64,000 bases of DNA from Flagellimonas olearia (GTDB lineage: Bacteria > Bacteroidota > Bacteroidia > Flavobacteriales > Flavobacteriaceae), in contig NZ_WELG01000002.1 of assembly GCF_009184425.1 (NCBI RefSeq), positions 1 to 64,000 on the forward strand, read 5' to 3'. The first letter of the stretch is position 1. Each line of letters starts with the position of its first letter. The translations under genes were made by a program, and so were the position numbers. Below are positions 19,092 through 27,896 of the stretch, one piece after another. The notes beneath the pieces are model-generated. The model made no database searches, had not been told where the DNA came from, and saw only the letters and a list, made by a program, of their open reading frames with translations.

Positions 19092-21590
19092 ATGATCAAA
19101 AAACTACTCCCTCAACTATTCATTGCATTTGTTTTATTGGGTGCTTTTCAATCTGCTGAAGCGCAACTTTTCAAAAAGAAAAAAAAGGACACCGAACAAA
19201 AAAAAGAAGACAAGCCGAAACCCGGTGACATTCAACCGTATGACAAAGTCATTACCAAAGAGGCCAAGACCGATGCGGGACTTTTTAGTGTACACGAAGT
19301 AGAGGACAAGTACTTTTATGAAATCCCAGATTCGCTTTTCAACAGGGAGATGCTGATGGTGAGCCGTATTTCCAAAACTGCCACTGGAATAGGTTTTGGA
19401 GGTGGGAAAATCAACACCCAAGTGCTCCGTTGGGAGAAAAAGCCCAAAAAAGTATTGCTCCGTGTGGTTTCCTACGGAAATGTTGCCGCGGATTCACTGC
19501 CCGTACATGAGGCGGTGGTCAACTCCAATTTTGAACCCGTACTCTTTGCATTCGATATAAAGGCATTCAATAAAAAAGACTCCTTGAACCCGGCAACGGT
19601 AATTGAGGTAGACCCGCTTTTCACCAAAGATGTAAATGCCTTGGGCATGCCCGACGCATTTCGCAAGCAGTATAAGGTAAGTCGTGTGGATGGTGATCGT
19701 AGTTTTATCGAATCCATTAAAAGTTACCCCTTGAACATAGAAGCACGCCACGTAAAAACATATGCGGCCGGGGAACCTCCCAGTAACCAAAGTACAGGTT
19801 CCATTTCCATAGAGATCAACAATTCCATGATCCTATTGCCCAAGGAACCCATGAAACGTAGATATTTTGATGAGCGTGTGGGATGGTTTGCCCGTGGCCA
19901 AGTGGATTATGGTCTGGATGCCCAAGAAAGCAAAACTGTTCGCTATTTGGATCGTTGGCGATTGGAGGTGAAAGATGAGGATATTGAAAAATATAAAGCG
20001 GGTGAATTGGTAGAACCCAAAAAGCCCATTGTGTATTATGTGGACCGTGCCACCCCAAAAGAGTGGGTACCTTATATTAAAAAGGGTATTGAGGATTGGC
20101 AGGTAGCCTTTGAGGAAGCTGGGTTTAAAAATGCCATCATTGCCAAAGACCCTCCCACCAAGGAGGAAGACCCTGAGTGGTCCCCCGAGGATGTTCGCTA
20201 TTCGGTGGTCCGGTATTTGGCTTCCCCCATCCCCAATGCCAATGGTCCGCACGTAAGCGACCCAAGAAGTGGAGAGATTTTGGAATCCGACATCAACTGG
20301 TACCACAACGTCATGAGCTTGTTGCGCAATTGGTTCTTTGTACAGACTGCTGCTATCAATCCCAATGCCCGAAGCGTACAGTTCAAAGAAGATATTATGG
20401 GTAGGTTGATACGGTTTGTATCTTCCCACGAAGTGGGACACACCCTAGGACTTCCACACAACATGGGAAGCAGTGTGGCCTATCCCGTGGATTCGCTACG
20501 TTCGGCAAGCTTTACCCAAAAATATGGTACCGCACCTGCCATTATGGACTATGCCCGTTTCAACTACGTGGCCCAACCCGGAGATGAAGGTGTGGCCCTT
20601 ATGCCCAATATCGGCATATATGACAAGTATGCCATTCGATGGGGATACAAGCCTATTTTGGATACATCCGCTGAAGAGGAAAAACCCATCCTGAACAGTT
20701 GGATCAGAGTACATGAGAACGATCCCATGTACCGATTTGGACATCAACAAGTTGGGGATATCCATGACCCAAGCTCTCAAACGGAGGATTTAGGGGACGA
20801 TGCCATAAAAGCCAGTTTATATGGTATTGCCAATCTTAAGCGCATTATGCCCAATCTTATGGAATGGACCACGGAGGATGGCAAGGATTATGAAGACCTG
20901 AAAACCATGTACGGACAGATTATTGCGCAGTTCCAACGTTATATGGGACATGTGTCCAACAATATCGGTGGGGTATACGAATACCACAAAACTGCCGATC
21001 AAGACGGTGCCGTGTATACCCATGTAGACCGCGAACACCAAAAAAACTGCATGGGCTTTTTACAAGAACAACTCTTTGAAACCCCTGAATGGTTGTTGGA
21101 TCAGAACATTATCAATAAAATCCAATATTCAGGTTCGGTGGACCGTATCCGCGCCATGCAGGAACGGTATTTGAACACCGTTCTGCATTTGGGCAAGTTG
21201 GCCCGAATCATCGAAAATGAGACCATTAATGGCAAGAATGCCTACGGTCTGTTGGAAATGATGCGTGACCTTCGTAGGGGCATTTGGTCCGAAACCCGAA
21301 GTGGAAAGGCCATTGATACGTATAGAAGGAACCTCCAAAAAGCCCATATCGATCGTTTGGAATACTTGATGACCGCGGATAATTTGGGTAAGCTTCCTGA
21401 TTTTGGGGGGTATCAAAAATCGACAGTGGTCAATACCAGCCAGTCCGATATTCGCTCTGTGGCCAGGGCCGAACTCAACAATTTGAAAAGCGATATCCGA
21501 AGTGGTCTGGGTAGAATTTCAGATACGATGAGCCGGTACCACTTGCAAGATGCCTTAGAACGTATTGACCAGATTTTGGAGCCAAAATAG
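19092..21590 (+). CDS. Secreted zinc-dependent metalloprotease (DUF5117/DUF5118/DUF4953 type)
   Basis: An 832-residue exported protease. A signal peptide covers 1-24 (ends SAEAQ), followed by a Lys-rich linker. A beta-rich N-terminal region (about 50-310) follows, with YDKVITKEAKTDAGLFSVH, the DUF5118/DUF5117 pattern. The catalytic domain holds the extended zinc site HEVGHTLGLPH (His446, Glu447, His450, His456), followed by a Met-turn-like IMDYARFNYVAQPGD. The C-terminus is helical. This matches the Bacteroidetes zinc-dependent metalloproteases of the metzincin clan. Substrate unknown. It stands alone in its transcript. Confidence 0.9.
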   Translation: MIKKLLPQLFIAFVLLGAFQSAEAQLFKKKKKDTEQKKEDKPKPGDIQPYDKVITKEAKTDAGLFSVHEVEDKYFYEIPDSLFNREMLMVSRISKTATGIGFGGGKINTQVLRWEKKPKKVLLRVVSYGNVAADSLPVHEAVVNSNFEPVLFAFDIKAFNKKDSLNPATVIEVDPLFTKDVNALGMPDAFRKQYKVSRVDGDRSFIESIKSYPLNIEARHVKTYAAGEPPSNQSTGSISIEINNSMILLPKEPMKRRYFDERVGWFARGQVDYGLDAQESKTVRYLDRWRLEVKDEDIEKYKAGELVEPKKPIVYYVDRATPKEWVPYIKKGIEDWQVAFEEAGFKNAIIAKDPPTKEEDPEWSPEDVRYSVVRYLASPIPNANGPHVSDPRSGEILESDINWYHNVMSLLRNWFFVQTAAINPNARSVQFKEDIMGRLIRFVSSHEVGHTLGLPHNMGSSVAYPVDSLRSASFTQKYGTAPAIMDYARFNYVAQPGDEGVALMPNIGIYDKYAIRWGYKPILDTSAEEEKPILNSWIRVHENDPMYRFGHQQVGDIHDPSSQTEDLGDDAIKASLYGIANLKRIMPNLMEWTTEDGKDYEDLKTMYGQIIAQFQRYMGHVSNNIGGVYEYHKTADQDGAVYTHVDREHQKNCMGFLQEQLFETPEWLLDQNIINKIQYSGSVDRIRAMQERYLNTVLHLGKLARIIENETINGKNAYGLLEMMRDLRRGIWSETRSGKAIDTYRRNLQKAHIDRLEYLMTADNLGKLPDFGGYQKSTVVNTSQSDIRSVARAELNNLKSDIRSGLGRISDTMSRYHLQDALERIDQILEPK

Positions 21591-21766
21591 CCACAAAGCC
21601 TTTGTAAGAATTTACTTTGGAAATGGGGTCTTGAGGGGTAAACCGTGCATTTTATCGGTTATACCATGCTTTTTATCCCGTTCACATCTACATCGAGGTG
21701 TTTCACAACATATCGTAGGGTTTGATATTTGGATTACCTACTTTAGTAGTCCCAAATCTCAAAATC

Positions 21767-21955
21767 ATGACCTACAAAACAAAAAGCCTTATCTACTTTT
21801 CGTGCTTTGTGGTTGCCTCTTTGGTGTATTACCAAATTGAGCAACAGGACGAGTTCCAAGAGCAAATGAATTCCGAAACCTTCGTAGAGGCAGAGTTCCA
21901 AGATGAAATGGAGCCTGAAAACCCACAACTTGATTTTGAGGAAGATCAAAAGTGA
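21767..21955 (+). CDS. Small single-pass membrane protein with acidic tail
   Basis: A 62-residue protein: a short basic N-terminus (MTYKTKS), one hydrophobic helix (LIYFSCFVVASLVYYQ, about 8-23) and an acidic Gln/Glu-rich tail (EQQDEFQEQMNSETFVEAEF, then QDEMEPENPQLDFEEDQK). Starting at the ATG at 21767 puts the helix at the N-terminus; the open frame extends upstream to 21722 without a good start. It lies between the metalloprotease and a Spy-like gene and could be a small inner-membrane partner of either. No family recognised. Confidence 0.55.
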   Translation: MTYKTKSLIYFSCFVVASLVYYQIEQQDEFQEQMNSETFVEAEFQDEMEPENPQLDFEEDQK

Positions 21956-22060
21956 TTTCCCTTTGACCCACTACTGTTAAAAGCTTCACAATATTGTTTT
22001 AGTGATTAAACCATGGGACAAAACCCTTGTCCTAGGAACAAATCATTAAAATTTAAACAT

Positions 22061-22507
22061 ATGAAACGATTCGCAGTATTGATGGCACTATTGGTAAGCC
22101 TTGGTGCCATGGCGCAAAAGCAAGATGGTCATAGAATGCACAAAGGCCCTAAAATGGATATGACCCCAGAACAGATGGCCACGCTCCAGACCAAAAAAAT
22201 GACGTTGGCCCTTGATTTGACCGATGCCCAACAAAAAAAGGTCATGAAAATACATCTGGATGAGGCGCAGTCCAGAAAAGCCAAGTGGGATGAAATGAAA
22301 GCCAAGAAAGAAAGTGGCGAATGGACAAAACCCACTTCCGAGGAACGATTTGAAATGGAAAATGCCAGATTGGACCACCAAATCGCCCATCAGGAAAAAA
22401 TGAAAGAGGTATTGAACGATGAACAATACCAAACCTGGAAGAAAATGAGAAAGCATAAAGCCATGCATGGCAAAAAGAAAATGCAGGAGAGAGGAAGAAG
22501 AGGATAG
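22061..22507 (+). CDS. Periplasmic Spy/CpxP-like LTxxQ protein
   Basis: A 148-residue exported protein with signal peptide MKRFAVLMALLVSLGAMAQ, followed by a highly charged, helical mature part rich in Lys, Met and His. It carries MDMTPEQMATLQTKKMTLAL, then DLTDAQQKKVMKIHL, two copies of the LTxxQ-type motif of the Spy/CpxP/DUF4890 family, and ends in a basic tail (HGKKKMQERGRRG). Spy-type proteins are ATP-independent periplasmic chaperones or envelope-stress sensors; some members bind metals through Met/His residues. The ATG at 22061 is chosen for the signal peptide. A terminator follows directly. Confidence 0.8.
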   Translation: MKRFAVLMALLVSLGAMAQKQDGHRMHKGPKMDMTPEQMATLQTKKMTLALDLTDAQQKKVMKIHLDEAQSRKAKWDEMKAKKESGEWTKPTSEERFEMENARLDHQIAHQEKMKEVLNDEQYQTWKKMRKHKAMHGKKKMQERGRRG

Positions 22508-22526
22508 TGTTTTTTGTTGATTTTTT

Positions 22527-22566
22527 AGAAGCCGCGCCTGCCATGGACGCGGCTTCTCTGTTTTTA
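22527..22566 (+). terminator. Terminator after the Spy-like gene
   Basis: AGAAGCCGCG (22527-22536) pairs with CGCGGCTTCT (22548-22557), followed by CTGTTTTTA. Confidence 0.85.
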
Positions 22567-22677
22567 TAAACCTGTTCGCCCTTTTTGCATAAGCTGTGAA
22601 CCATTCCCCTATTTCTGGCCGTATATATAAAGACCTCCCTAAAAACTGCCTTAGTCTAATCTTTAAAATTTATAATC

Positions 22678-23493
22678 ATGAAGGCACGTTTTTATATCAC
22701 ACTACTCGTTTACATCTTTACATTTTCTTCCATTTTTTCCCAGCACAACCCAGAGCATGCCGGTTTTGGCGAATTTCAGCCCGGACAACAAGTTTATGTC
22801 TTTGGCAATGAGGTACAGCTGAGAACAGCCCCGGATACCTCCTCGGACGTTTTACAAAAACTGAAAATCGGGGAATGGGTCAAAATCATTGAAATAACCC
22901 CGAATTCTTGGCCTTACAACGGTTTTGAATCTCCGTTTTACAAAGTAAAGTACAATGAAATGACCGGGTACATCCTTGGTGGACTGCTATCCATCCAAAG
23001 GAAAACCTTGAAGGGTACCCATTACTATTTTGCACTTTCCAAACAGGGAAATACCGTGTTTTTGAACATCAGGCATGTACAGGACGGCACCTATTGGGAG
23101 AAAAAGACCCGATTGGTCCACACCGATTTTAAGATTTCGGTCTTGGGCGATAAAGGGGTACCCAATTTGGATGGAATCCTTTTTGTTGATTATCTGTCCA
23201 ATACCGAGGATAGGGAAAATGGGGGCATTTATTTGTTTCCCCACAACCATATGCTCACCGAAGTAGTACAACTTTCCCAAGTTTCAGAAGCCGGGAACTA
23301 CTATCATTCCGAAAACCTCATCTTTCCGGATGATCACGGTGGCATCCCTGATAAAATCTTCTATAAGAAAGAGCAAGGGAAAAACTTGGATGCTTCCTCC
23401 AATTGGATACAGACTGCCGTTGAAACCCGTGAACTAAGTTGGGTGGATGGTAAACTGATTCCCAAGTACAACAAGAAGGTTCCCAATCCATGA
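22678..23493 (+). CDS. Exported protein with SH3b-like domain
   Basis: A 271-residue exported protein with signal peptide 1-22 (ends SIFSQ). Residues about 36-105 (GQQVYVFGNEVQLRTAPDTS, then SDVLQKLKIGEWVKIIE) have the bacterial SH3 (SH3b) pattern of a strand-rich module with 'LRxxP...vl..l..G..v.i', ending in a GYILGGLLS strand. The C-terminal two-thirds is beta-rich without a recognised domain and includes the VDYLSNTEDRENGGIYLF segment. SH3b modules often bind cell-wall peptides. The last codons run to within 14 bp of the operator array of the next operon. Confidence 0.7.
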   Translation: MKARFYITLLVYIFTFSSIFSQHNPEHAGFGEFQPGQQVYVFGNEVQLRTAPDTSSDVLQKLKIGEWVKIIEITPNSWPYNGFESPFYKVKYNEMTGYILGGLLSIQRKTLKGTHYYFALSKQGNTVFLNIRHVQDGTYWEKKTRLVHTDFKISVLGDKGVPNLDGILFVDYLSNTEDRENGGIYLFPHNHMLTEVVQLSQVSEAGNYYHSENLIFPDDHGGIPDKIFYKKEQGKNLDASSNWIQTAVETRELSWVDGKLIPKYNKKVPNP

Positions 23494-23506
23494 TCGGGGT
23501 CGTTGT

Positions 23507-23598
23507 ACAGATATCTCCCGTTATCTGCCCATAAACAGATATTTACGATTATCTGCTATTTTACAGATATTTTTGTTTATCTGCCAATAAACAGATAT
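23507..23598 (+). promoter_or_regulatory. 28-bp periodic operator array before the SatD-like operon
   Basis: ACAGATA occurs at 23507, 23535, 23563 and 23591, each exactly 28 bp apart. The inverse half-site TATCTG lies at 23522, 23550 and 23578, also 28 bp apart. Half-sites therefore alternate in orientation about every 14 bp, with 8 nt between CAGATA and TATCTG in both directions. A -7-like TATTTTTG (23568-23575) lies inside the array, and the gene starts at 23621. This looks like a cooperative operator, probably autoregulatory. Confidence 0.75.
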
Positions 23599-23620
23599 TT
23601 TTACATAAACAAAGACCAAA

Positions 23621-24220
23621 ATGGTAGGTATTCTTACGGGAGATATCAAAAACTCCACAGACCATAAAACCGCGAAGTGGTTGCCCCTTTTAAAGCAGGC
23701 CTTGGACCAATATGGCCATGAACCTTTGCAATGGGAAATCTATCGTGGGGACAGTTTTCAACTACAGACCATTCCAGAGCAGGCCTTGGAAGCCGCAGTA
23801 TACCTCAAGGCCTGCATAAAACAGATTCGCCATATGGATGTCCGCATAGCCATTGGATTGGGAGAAAAAACCTACGAGGCACAAAAAATTACGGAATCCA
23901 ACGGACCTGCTTTTGTATATTCGGGAAAGTGTTTTGAAAATCTCAAAAAACAAAATCTGGCCATCAAAACAGCGAATGCCCAGTTTGATGACCACATCAA
24001 CCTATTGCTGGAATTGGCCCTTCTGACGATGGACAATTGGACCCCGGCCATATCCAAAACAGTGCAAAAGGCGATTGAAAATCCCAAAATGAACCAAAAG
24101 GAACTGGCCTCCATATTGAACAAGTCACAAGGGAACATTAGCGAGGAACTCAACAAGGCCGGATTTGACGAAGTGCAAAAAATGATCCATTTTTATAGAA
24201 CCCAACTCGCACAACTATGA
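23621..24220 (+). CDS. SatD-family protein with C-terminal helix-turn-helix
   Basis: A 199-residue cytoplasmic protein starting MVGILTGDIKNSTDHKTAKW, the SatD-family beginning. The N-terminal alpha/beta part (about 1-125) has a fold-like pattern with DVRIAIGLGEKTYEAQKITE and a GDSFQL strand, recalling a nucleotide-cyclase-like core. The C-terminal helix-turn-helix at about 150-190 (MNQKELASILNKSQGNISEE) could bind DNA. The next gene (DUF3307) overlaps by 4 bp. SatD/DUF3307 gene pairs recur in many bacteria; function unproven. The array at 23507-23598 is its likely target if it autoregulates. Confidence 0.8.
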   Translation: MVGILTGDIKNSTDHKTAKWLPLLKQALDQYGHEPLQWEIYRGDSFQLQTIPEQALEAAVYLKACIKQIRHMDVRIAIGLGEKTYEAQKITESNGPAFVYSGKCFENLKKQNLAIKTANAQFDDHINLLLELALLTMDNWTPAISKTVQKAIENPKMNQKELASILNKSQGNISEELNKAGFDEVQKMIHFYRTQLAQL

Positions 24221-24939
24221 TACTGGCCCTAAAACTCATACTCGCCCATTTTATCGGGGATTTTGTTCTGCAACCTGCCCATTGGGTGGATGACAAGCTC
24301 CAGCACAAATGGAAATCCAAATACCTCTATTGGCATATTGGGGTGCATTTGATCACGTTACTGGTTCTCCTACAGTTTCAGCATTTGGGAGCCGTAGCCA
24401 TCATTATCGTTACCCATTACCTCATCGATATCGGAAAATTGGCCCTGACCAACGAAAAAAACTTCCGATGGCTCTTTGCTGCGGACCAAATTCTACATCT
24501 AGTGGTTCTTGGAGTCGTGGCACATTGGATAAGCCCTTTTGAGGTGGATGTCCACTCCATGATTACAGAGCAACATCTCCTACTCGCCACTTTCCTGGTG
24601 TTTGTCACTTTTGTGTGCGGTATTCTTATGCGGATGCTCTTGGCGCCCTACATTGATGAAATCGCCCGCGATGATGAATCGGAAGAAGGGGGTTCCCTAA
24701 AAAATGCCGGAAAATACATTGGCATGCTGGAGCGCCTTTTTGTGTTCGGATTCATCCTATTGCAACAGTGGGCTGCCATAGGCTTGTTAATCGCGGCCAA
24801 GTCTGTGTTCCGGTTTGGCGACCTCAACAAAGGAAAAAATAGAAAACTTACCGAATATGTCCTCATTGGTACACTATTGAGTTTTGGGTTGGCCATACTA
24901 TCTGGATTGGCTTATAGTCATTTAAAAGAATTGCTCTGA
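24217..24939 (+). CDS. DUF3307 integral membrane protein
   Basis: A 240-residue membrane protein with about six hydrophobic helices. It opens with MILALKLILAHFIGDFVLQP, followed by AHWVDDKLQHKWKSKYLYWH, the His/Asp-rich signature of DUF3307, and has a second HHH-like helix at VTHYLIDIGKLALTNE. The start codon overlaps the SatD stop by 4 bp (ATGA), so translation is coupled. The pair probably forms one functional unit, for example a sensing or stress system, but no biochemical role is known to me. A clear terminator follows at 24946. Confidence 0.85.
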   Translation: MILALKLILAHFIGDFVLQPAHWVDDKLQHKWKSKYLYWHIGVHLITLLVLLQFQHLGAVAIIIVTHYLIDIGKLALTNEKNFRWLFAADQILHLVVLGVVAHWISPFEVDVHSMITEQHLLLATFLVFVTFVCGILMRMLLAPYIDEIARDDESEEGGSLKNAGKYIGMLERLFVFGFILLQQWAAIGLLIAAKSVFRFGDLNKGKNRKLTEYVLIGTLLSFGLAILSGLAYSHLKELL

Positions 24940-24945
24940 TCAGAA

Positions 24946-24972
24946 AACAGGCCCAAAGGGCCTGTTCTTTTA
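24946..24972. terminator. Terminator after the DUF3307 gene
   Basis: AACAGGCCC (24946-24954), AAA loop, GGGCCTGTT (24958-24966), then CTTTTAT. The gene on the other side converges, so the hairpin may serve both. Confidence 0.8.
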
Positions 24973-24989
24973 TCTTTCCATCCACAAAC

Positions 24990-25820
24990 CTAGACGGTTG
25001 GGTTCCAAATTCCGGTAGCGGCGGTTTCCTGTACATATTCCGAAAAATCCTTGGGTGCTCTTCCCAACACCTTCTCAATATCATGGGCAATTACCTCATT
25101 TTCCTTGTTCCCCAATACTTCAGAAAACAAATAATTGATCAACCAGACATAGTCCGAGGGCACACCAACCTCTTCCATCATTTTGGTATAGGCTGGAAGC
25201 GAAATCGGGGTGAAAGCAATATCTCTTCCGGTTGCTTTTGCAATATCGGCCACCACTTCCTCAAAGGTCAAGAAACGGGCCCCGGTCAATTCATAGGTCT
25301 TGCCATCATGCCCGTCGTTCATCAATACCTCAACCACCACATCGGCAATGTCATCCGTATCCACAAAGGGTATTTTTGCCTGTGCCATGGGCAAGGCTAC
25401 ATGTCCGGCCAAAATGGGATCTAAAAAGAAACTCTCGCTAAAATTCTGATTGAACCAACTCGCCCGGACTATGGTATAGTCTATCCCGGAATGGATTACC
25501 ACCTGCTCACAAAGTTCTGCCTCACGTTCTCCTTTTCCTGATAAAAGCACCAACTTTTTTACGTTTTTCTGTTGGGCCACTTTCACCAATTCTTCAATGG
25601 CTTTTAAAGCGCCGGGTACAGCAAGGTCAGGCTGAAAGGTAATGTACACCTTGTCCATACCGTCCAATGCATTTGGCCAAGTGGCCCTGTTTTCCCAATC
25701 GAAAGGGATGGCCTCACTGCGCGACCCCACACGGACATTCTGCTTCTGATTTATAAGCTGTTCAACAACCTTACGTCCTGTTTTTCCTTTTCCTCCTAAA
25801 ACTAAAATGTTACTTGTCAT
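24990..25820 (-). CDS. NmrA-like NAD(P)-binding protein
   Basis: A 276-residue cytoplasmic Rossmann-fold protein. It starts MTSNILVLGGKGKTGRKVVE, the GxxGxxG dinucleotide-binding motif in the NmrA/atypical short-chain dehydrogenase form. It continues with KLVLLSGKGEREAE and the YTIVRASWFNQNF block, in which the classical catalytic Tyr-x3-Lys is absent. Family members are NAD(P)H quinone oxidoreductases or redox-sensing regulators. It lies 31 bp downstream of a small membrane-protein gene on the same strand, near an AraC regulator. Confidence 0.88.
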   Translation of the reverse strand: MTSNILVLGGKGKTGRKVVEQLINQKQNVRVGSRSEAIPFDWENRATWPNALDGMDKVYITFQPDLAVPGALKAIEELVKVAQQKNVKKLVLLSGKGEREAELCEQVVIHSGIDYTIVRASWFNQNFSESFFLDPILAGHVALPMAQAKIPFVDTDDIADVVVEVLMNDGHDGKTYELTGARFLTFEEVVADIAKATGRDIAFTPISLPAYTKMMEEVGVPSDYVWLINYLFSEVLGNKENEVIAHDIEKVLGRAPKDFSEYVQETAATGIWNPTV

Positions 25821-25851
25821 GATTATATGGTTTATGATTTGATTTCAATGT

Positions 25852-26256
25852 TTATATATTGATGGTCCTTCCTGATTCGGGCTTCACCCTGAAATACCAA
25901 AACAGAACTGTGGTGATAATAAATTCAGTCCCTATCAGCCAGAAGCCGGGTGCCGTAAAAAAACTGTAATATGAACCTCCGAACGGAACCATTAAATAAG
26001 GCACGGTAACCAAGGCATCCATCAAGGCGCTGGTCGCAAATAACACCATGCCCAACTTAAGGCCATGGATAGTGTCTCTCTTTTGGTAGTACATCCAGGC
26101 TCCAGCCCAAACCAAGGGCAGAACAACCAATGAAAGAACCAGATTGGCCTGGAAATCCAAATCCTTCATGATGGGAAAGAAATAGGAAAGTAAAAAAATG
26201 CTTACCCCTAAAACCCAAATGATAAGTCCGATCAATACTGCTCTAAAAAATTTCAT
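25852..26256 (-). CDS. Small four-helix membrane protein (DUF5367-like)
   Basis: A 134-residue protein with four hydrophobic helices: about 6-28 (AVLIGLIIWVLGVSIFLLSY), 40-58, 72-95 and 108-122. Its order and the KFFRAVLIGLIIW start resemble the DUF5367 family. It lies between an AraC-family regulator and an NAD(P)-binding protein gene, all on the minus strand, and could be under control of that regulator. No function is known. Confidence 0.65.
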   Translation of the reverse strand: MKFFRAVLIGLIIWVLGVSIFLLSYFFPIMKDLDFQANLVLSLVVLPLVWAGAWMYYQKRDTIHGLKLGMVLFATSALMDALVTVPYLMVPFGGSYYSFFTAPGFWLIGTEFIITTVLFWYFRVKPESGRTINI

Positions 26257-26384
26257 CTTGCTAAACTTTTTGATTACGGCACAAAACTAGAGCAGTCACT
26301 TATGGCCCATTTGTTCCAAAAGCAGTATGATTTGTTTGAAAAGGATTATGATGAAAAAGAGGCGTGTTTTAGCAGTACAGCCTA

Positions 26385-27242
26385 CTATTTACGAATCTCG
26401 CTGGGCCGAAATCCATATTTTTTGGAAAATGCATTGGAAAAGGAACTCAGGCTATCATAACCCACCTGCCATGCGGCTTCCTGTACCGTGGCTTCTTGGT
26501 TGCGAAGGAGCTCATGTGCCTTTTCCATGCGCTGGTTTTGAAGGTATTTGAACACGGGTACGCCAAAGAGTTCCTTGAAATTTTTCTTCAACTTAAAACT
26601 ATTGAGCCCTATTTCCCGCGAAAGTTCGGTGAGGGATGGAGGATTCTCCAAATGGGCAGAAAGGATTTCCTTGGCCTGAAAAAGTTTTTCCTGTTCGGTT
26701 TTTTTGATGGAAGGCCGGTCCATTTGGGCCAATTGTCCAAAAAAGTGGGACAGCAGTGCCGTCATCTGGCTTCGAAAGAACATCATTTTGGTCTTCCCTT
26801 CGTAGGTGTTGTGAAAAACCCCATCCACAATGGACTGCATGGCAGGGGTCATCAAAAAATCGGGGCCCTCCACATAATGGTCACTGGGATCAACCAGTTC
26901 GTTCAACATACTCGAGAACAGTTCCCCTTCCTGATTGGGCAGCTTTTCAAGGTTTCTGGGCGAAGTGGCGATTACAATACACTCCAGCGGCTTGTCTGCA
27001 TGGACGGTATGCTCAAATTGCACATGTTCATCTGCGTAGAAGGACAATGCCAAGCCTTTGGTATTCTGAAAATCCTTTTGTTTGGCCCCATACCTCACGG
27101 ACAGATCCACATTACCGGAACCATAAAAGGCCACCGCAATGACGGGCTCATCAAAGGTGCAGACATCCTTCGTAGCTTGGCCCACCCGTGCCTCTTCCAC
27201 CAAGATGGTAAAGTCGTTGATATCCAAAATATCCCTGGTCAT
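26385..27242 (-). CDS. AraC-family transcriptional regulator
   Basis: A 285-residue DNA-binding regulator. The C-terminal AraC/XylS double helix-turn-helix spans about 190-285 and includes LTELSREIGLNSFKLKKNFK, ELFGVPVFKYLQNQRMEKAH and the signature WQVGYDSLSSFSNAFSKKYG followed by FRPSE. The N-terminal half resembles the AraC-binding-like region of flavobacterial regulators. The ATG at 27242 was chosen over a TTG at 27260. It may control the two genes downstream, membrane protein and NAD(P)-binding protein, but an operator was not identified. Confidence 0.9.
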   Translation of the reverse strand: MTRDILDINDFTILVEEARVGQATKDVCTFDEPVIAVAFYGSGNVDLSVRYGAKQKDFQNTKGLALSFYADEHVQFEHTVHADKPLECIVIATSPRNLEKLPNQEGELFSSMLNELVDPSDHYVEGPDFLMTPAMQSIVDGVFHNTYEGKTKMMFFRSQMTALLSHFFGQLAQMDRPSIKKTEQEKLFQAKEILSAHLENPPSLTELSREIGLNSFKLKKNFKELFGVPVFKYLQNQRMEKAHELLRNQEATVQEAAWQVGYDSLSSFSNAFSKKYGFRPSEIRK

Positions 27243-27289
27243 ACAACTGGCTTTTTTCAAATGTAACCAGAATGTGGATTCCCTTCAAC

Positions 27290-27312
27290 AAAAAAGCCAC
27301 CTTAAGGTGGCC
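27290..27312 (-). terminator. Terminator for the FMN-binding/DUF6607 transcript
   Basis: A palindrome GCCACC-TTAA-GGTGGC (27296-27311) is followed on the minus strand by TTTTTTG. It lies 31 bp past the stop of the FMN-binding protein gene. Confidence 0.8.
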
Positions 27313-27341
27313 TCTTACTGATTGATATGTGGTTTTTTCAA

Positions 27342-27896
27342 CTAAAAAACTTGGTTCTCATCCAATATCTGCATGCTTTCCAAAACTTGGCCCACGGCCA
27401 AGGTCATGGATTTTGCGGAAATGGTAGCTCCGGAAATACCATCGATGTCCTCCCCATAGGTCAGGCTCTGACCTGCCTTCTTGCCTATGAACTGTTTTAA
27501 CCACCGTTGGCTGCCCACCTGTCGTCCATAGTCTTCACGGTAGATGAGGATCTTGGATTTTTTTATGCTCCTATCGGGATTGAACAAGACCACATAATCA
27601 AAAATGTTCTTCATGCTGGGGGCCTGGCCCACATACACATAACCCAAAATGGAATCATCCACGGTAATTTTGAACAGGTTTTTCCCACCCAATTCCGAAG
27701 GGGTCTGTCCATTCAGTTCGCTGCTGACAGAAATATGCTCCAGACCAAAATCCGAGACCTCGTAAGTCGTTTGCACCGCATTGTCGATCTTCTCTTGAAG
27801 CTTCGATGAAATCTGTTGGGTCCCAAACCCAAAAAGTAAAAGGGCCGCCAAAAAGGCGACCCCGCTGAGAACCTTAAACTTATTTACCCTCAGCAT
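27342..27896 (-). CDS. Membrane-anchored FMN-binding domain protein
   Basis: A 184-residue protein with an N-terminal membrane anchor (about 10-27, VLSGVAFLAALLLFGFG) and an extracytoplasmic FMN-binding domain. The C-terminal DGISGATISAKSMTLAV block has the D-x-x-SGAT sequence in which Thr receives FMN covalently from ApbE-type flavin transferases. The start is the ATG at 27896; a GTG at 27902 is possible. It overlaps the end of the DUF6607 gene by 17 bp, so the two are coupled. In heme loci such proteins plausibly shuttle electrons for heme or iron reduction; that role is inference. Confidence 0.85.
   Translation of the reverse strand: MLRVNKFKVLSGVAFLAALLLFGFGTQQISSKLQEKIDNAVQTTYEVSDFGLEHISVSSELNGQTPSELGGKNLFKITVDDSILGYVYVGQAPSMKNIFDYVVLFNPDRSIKKSKILIYREDYGRQVGSQRWLKQFIGKKAGQSLTYGEDIDGISGATISAKSMTLAVGQVLESMQILDENQVF

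Noticed and set aside
23507..23598. Possible CRISPR array (four evenly spaced repeats)
   Set aside because: Units are 28 bp with no separate unique spacers, each unit is itself an inverted repeat, there are no cas genes, and the array abuts a gene start as an operator would.
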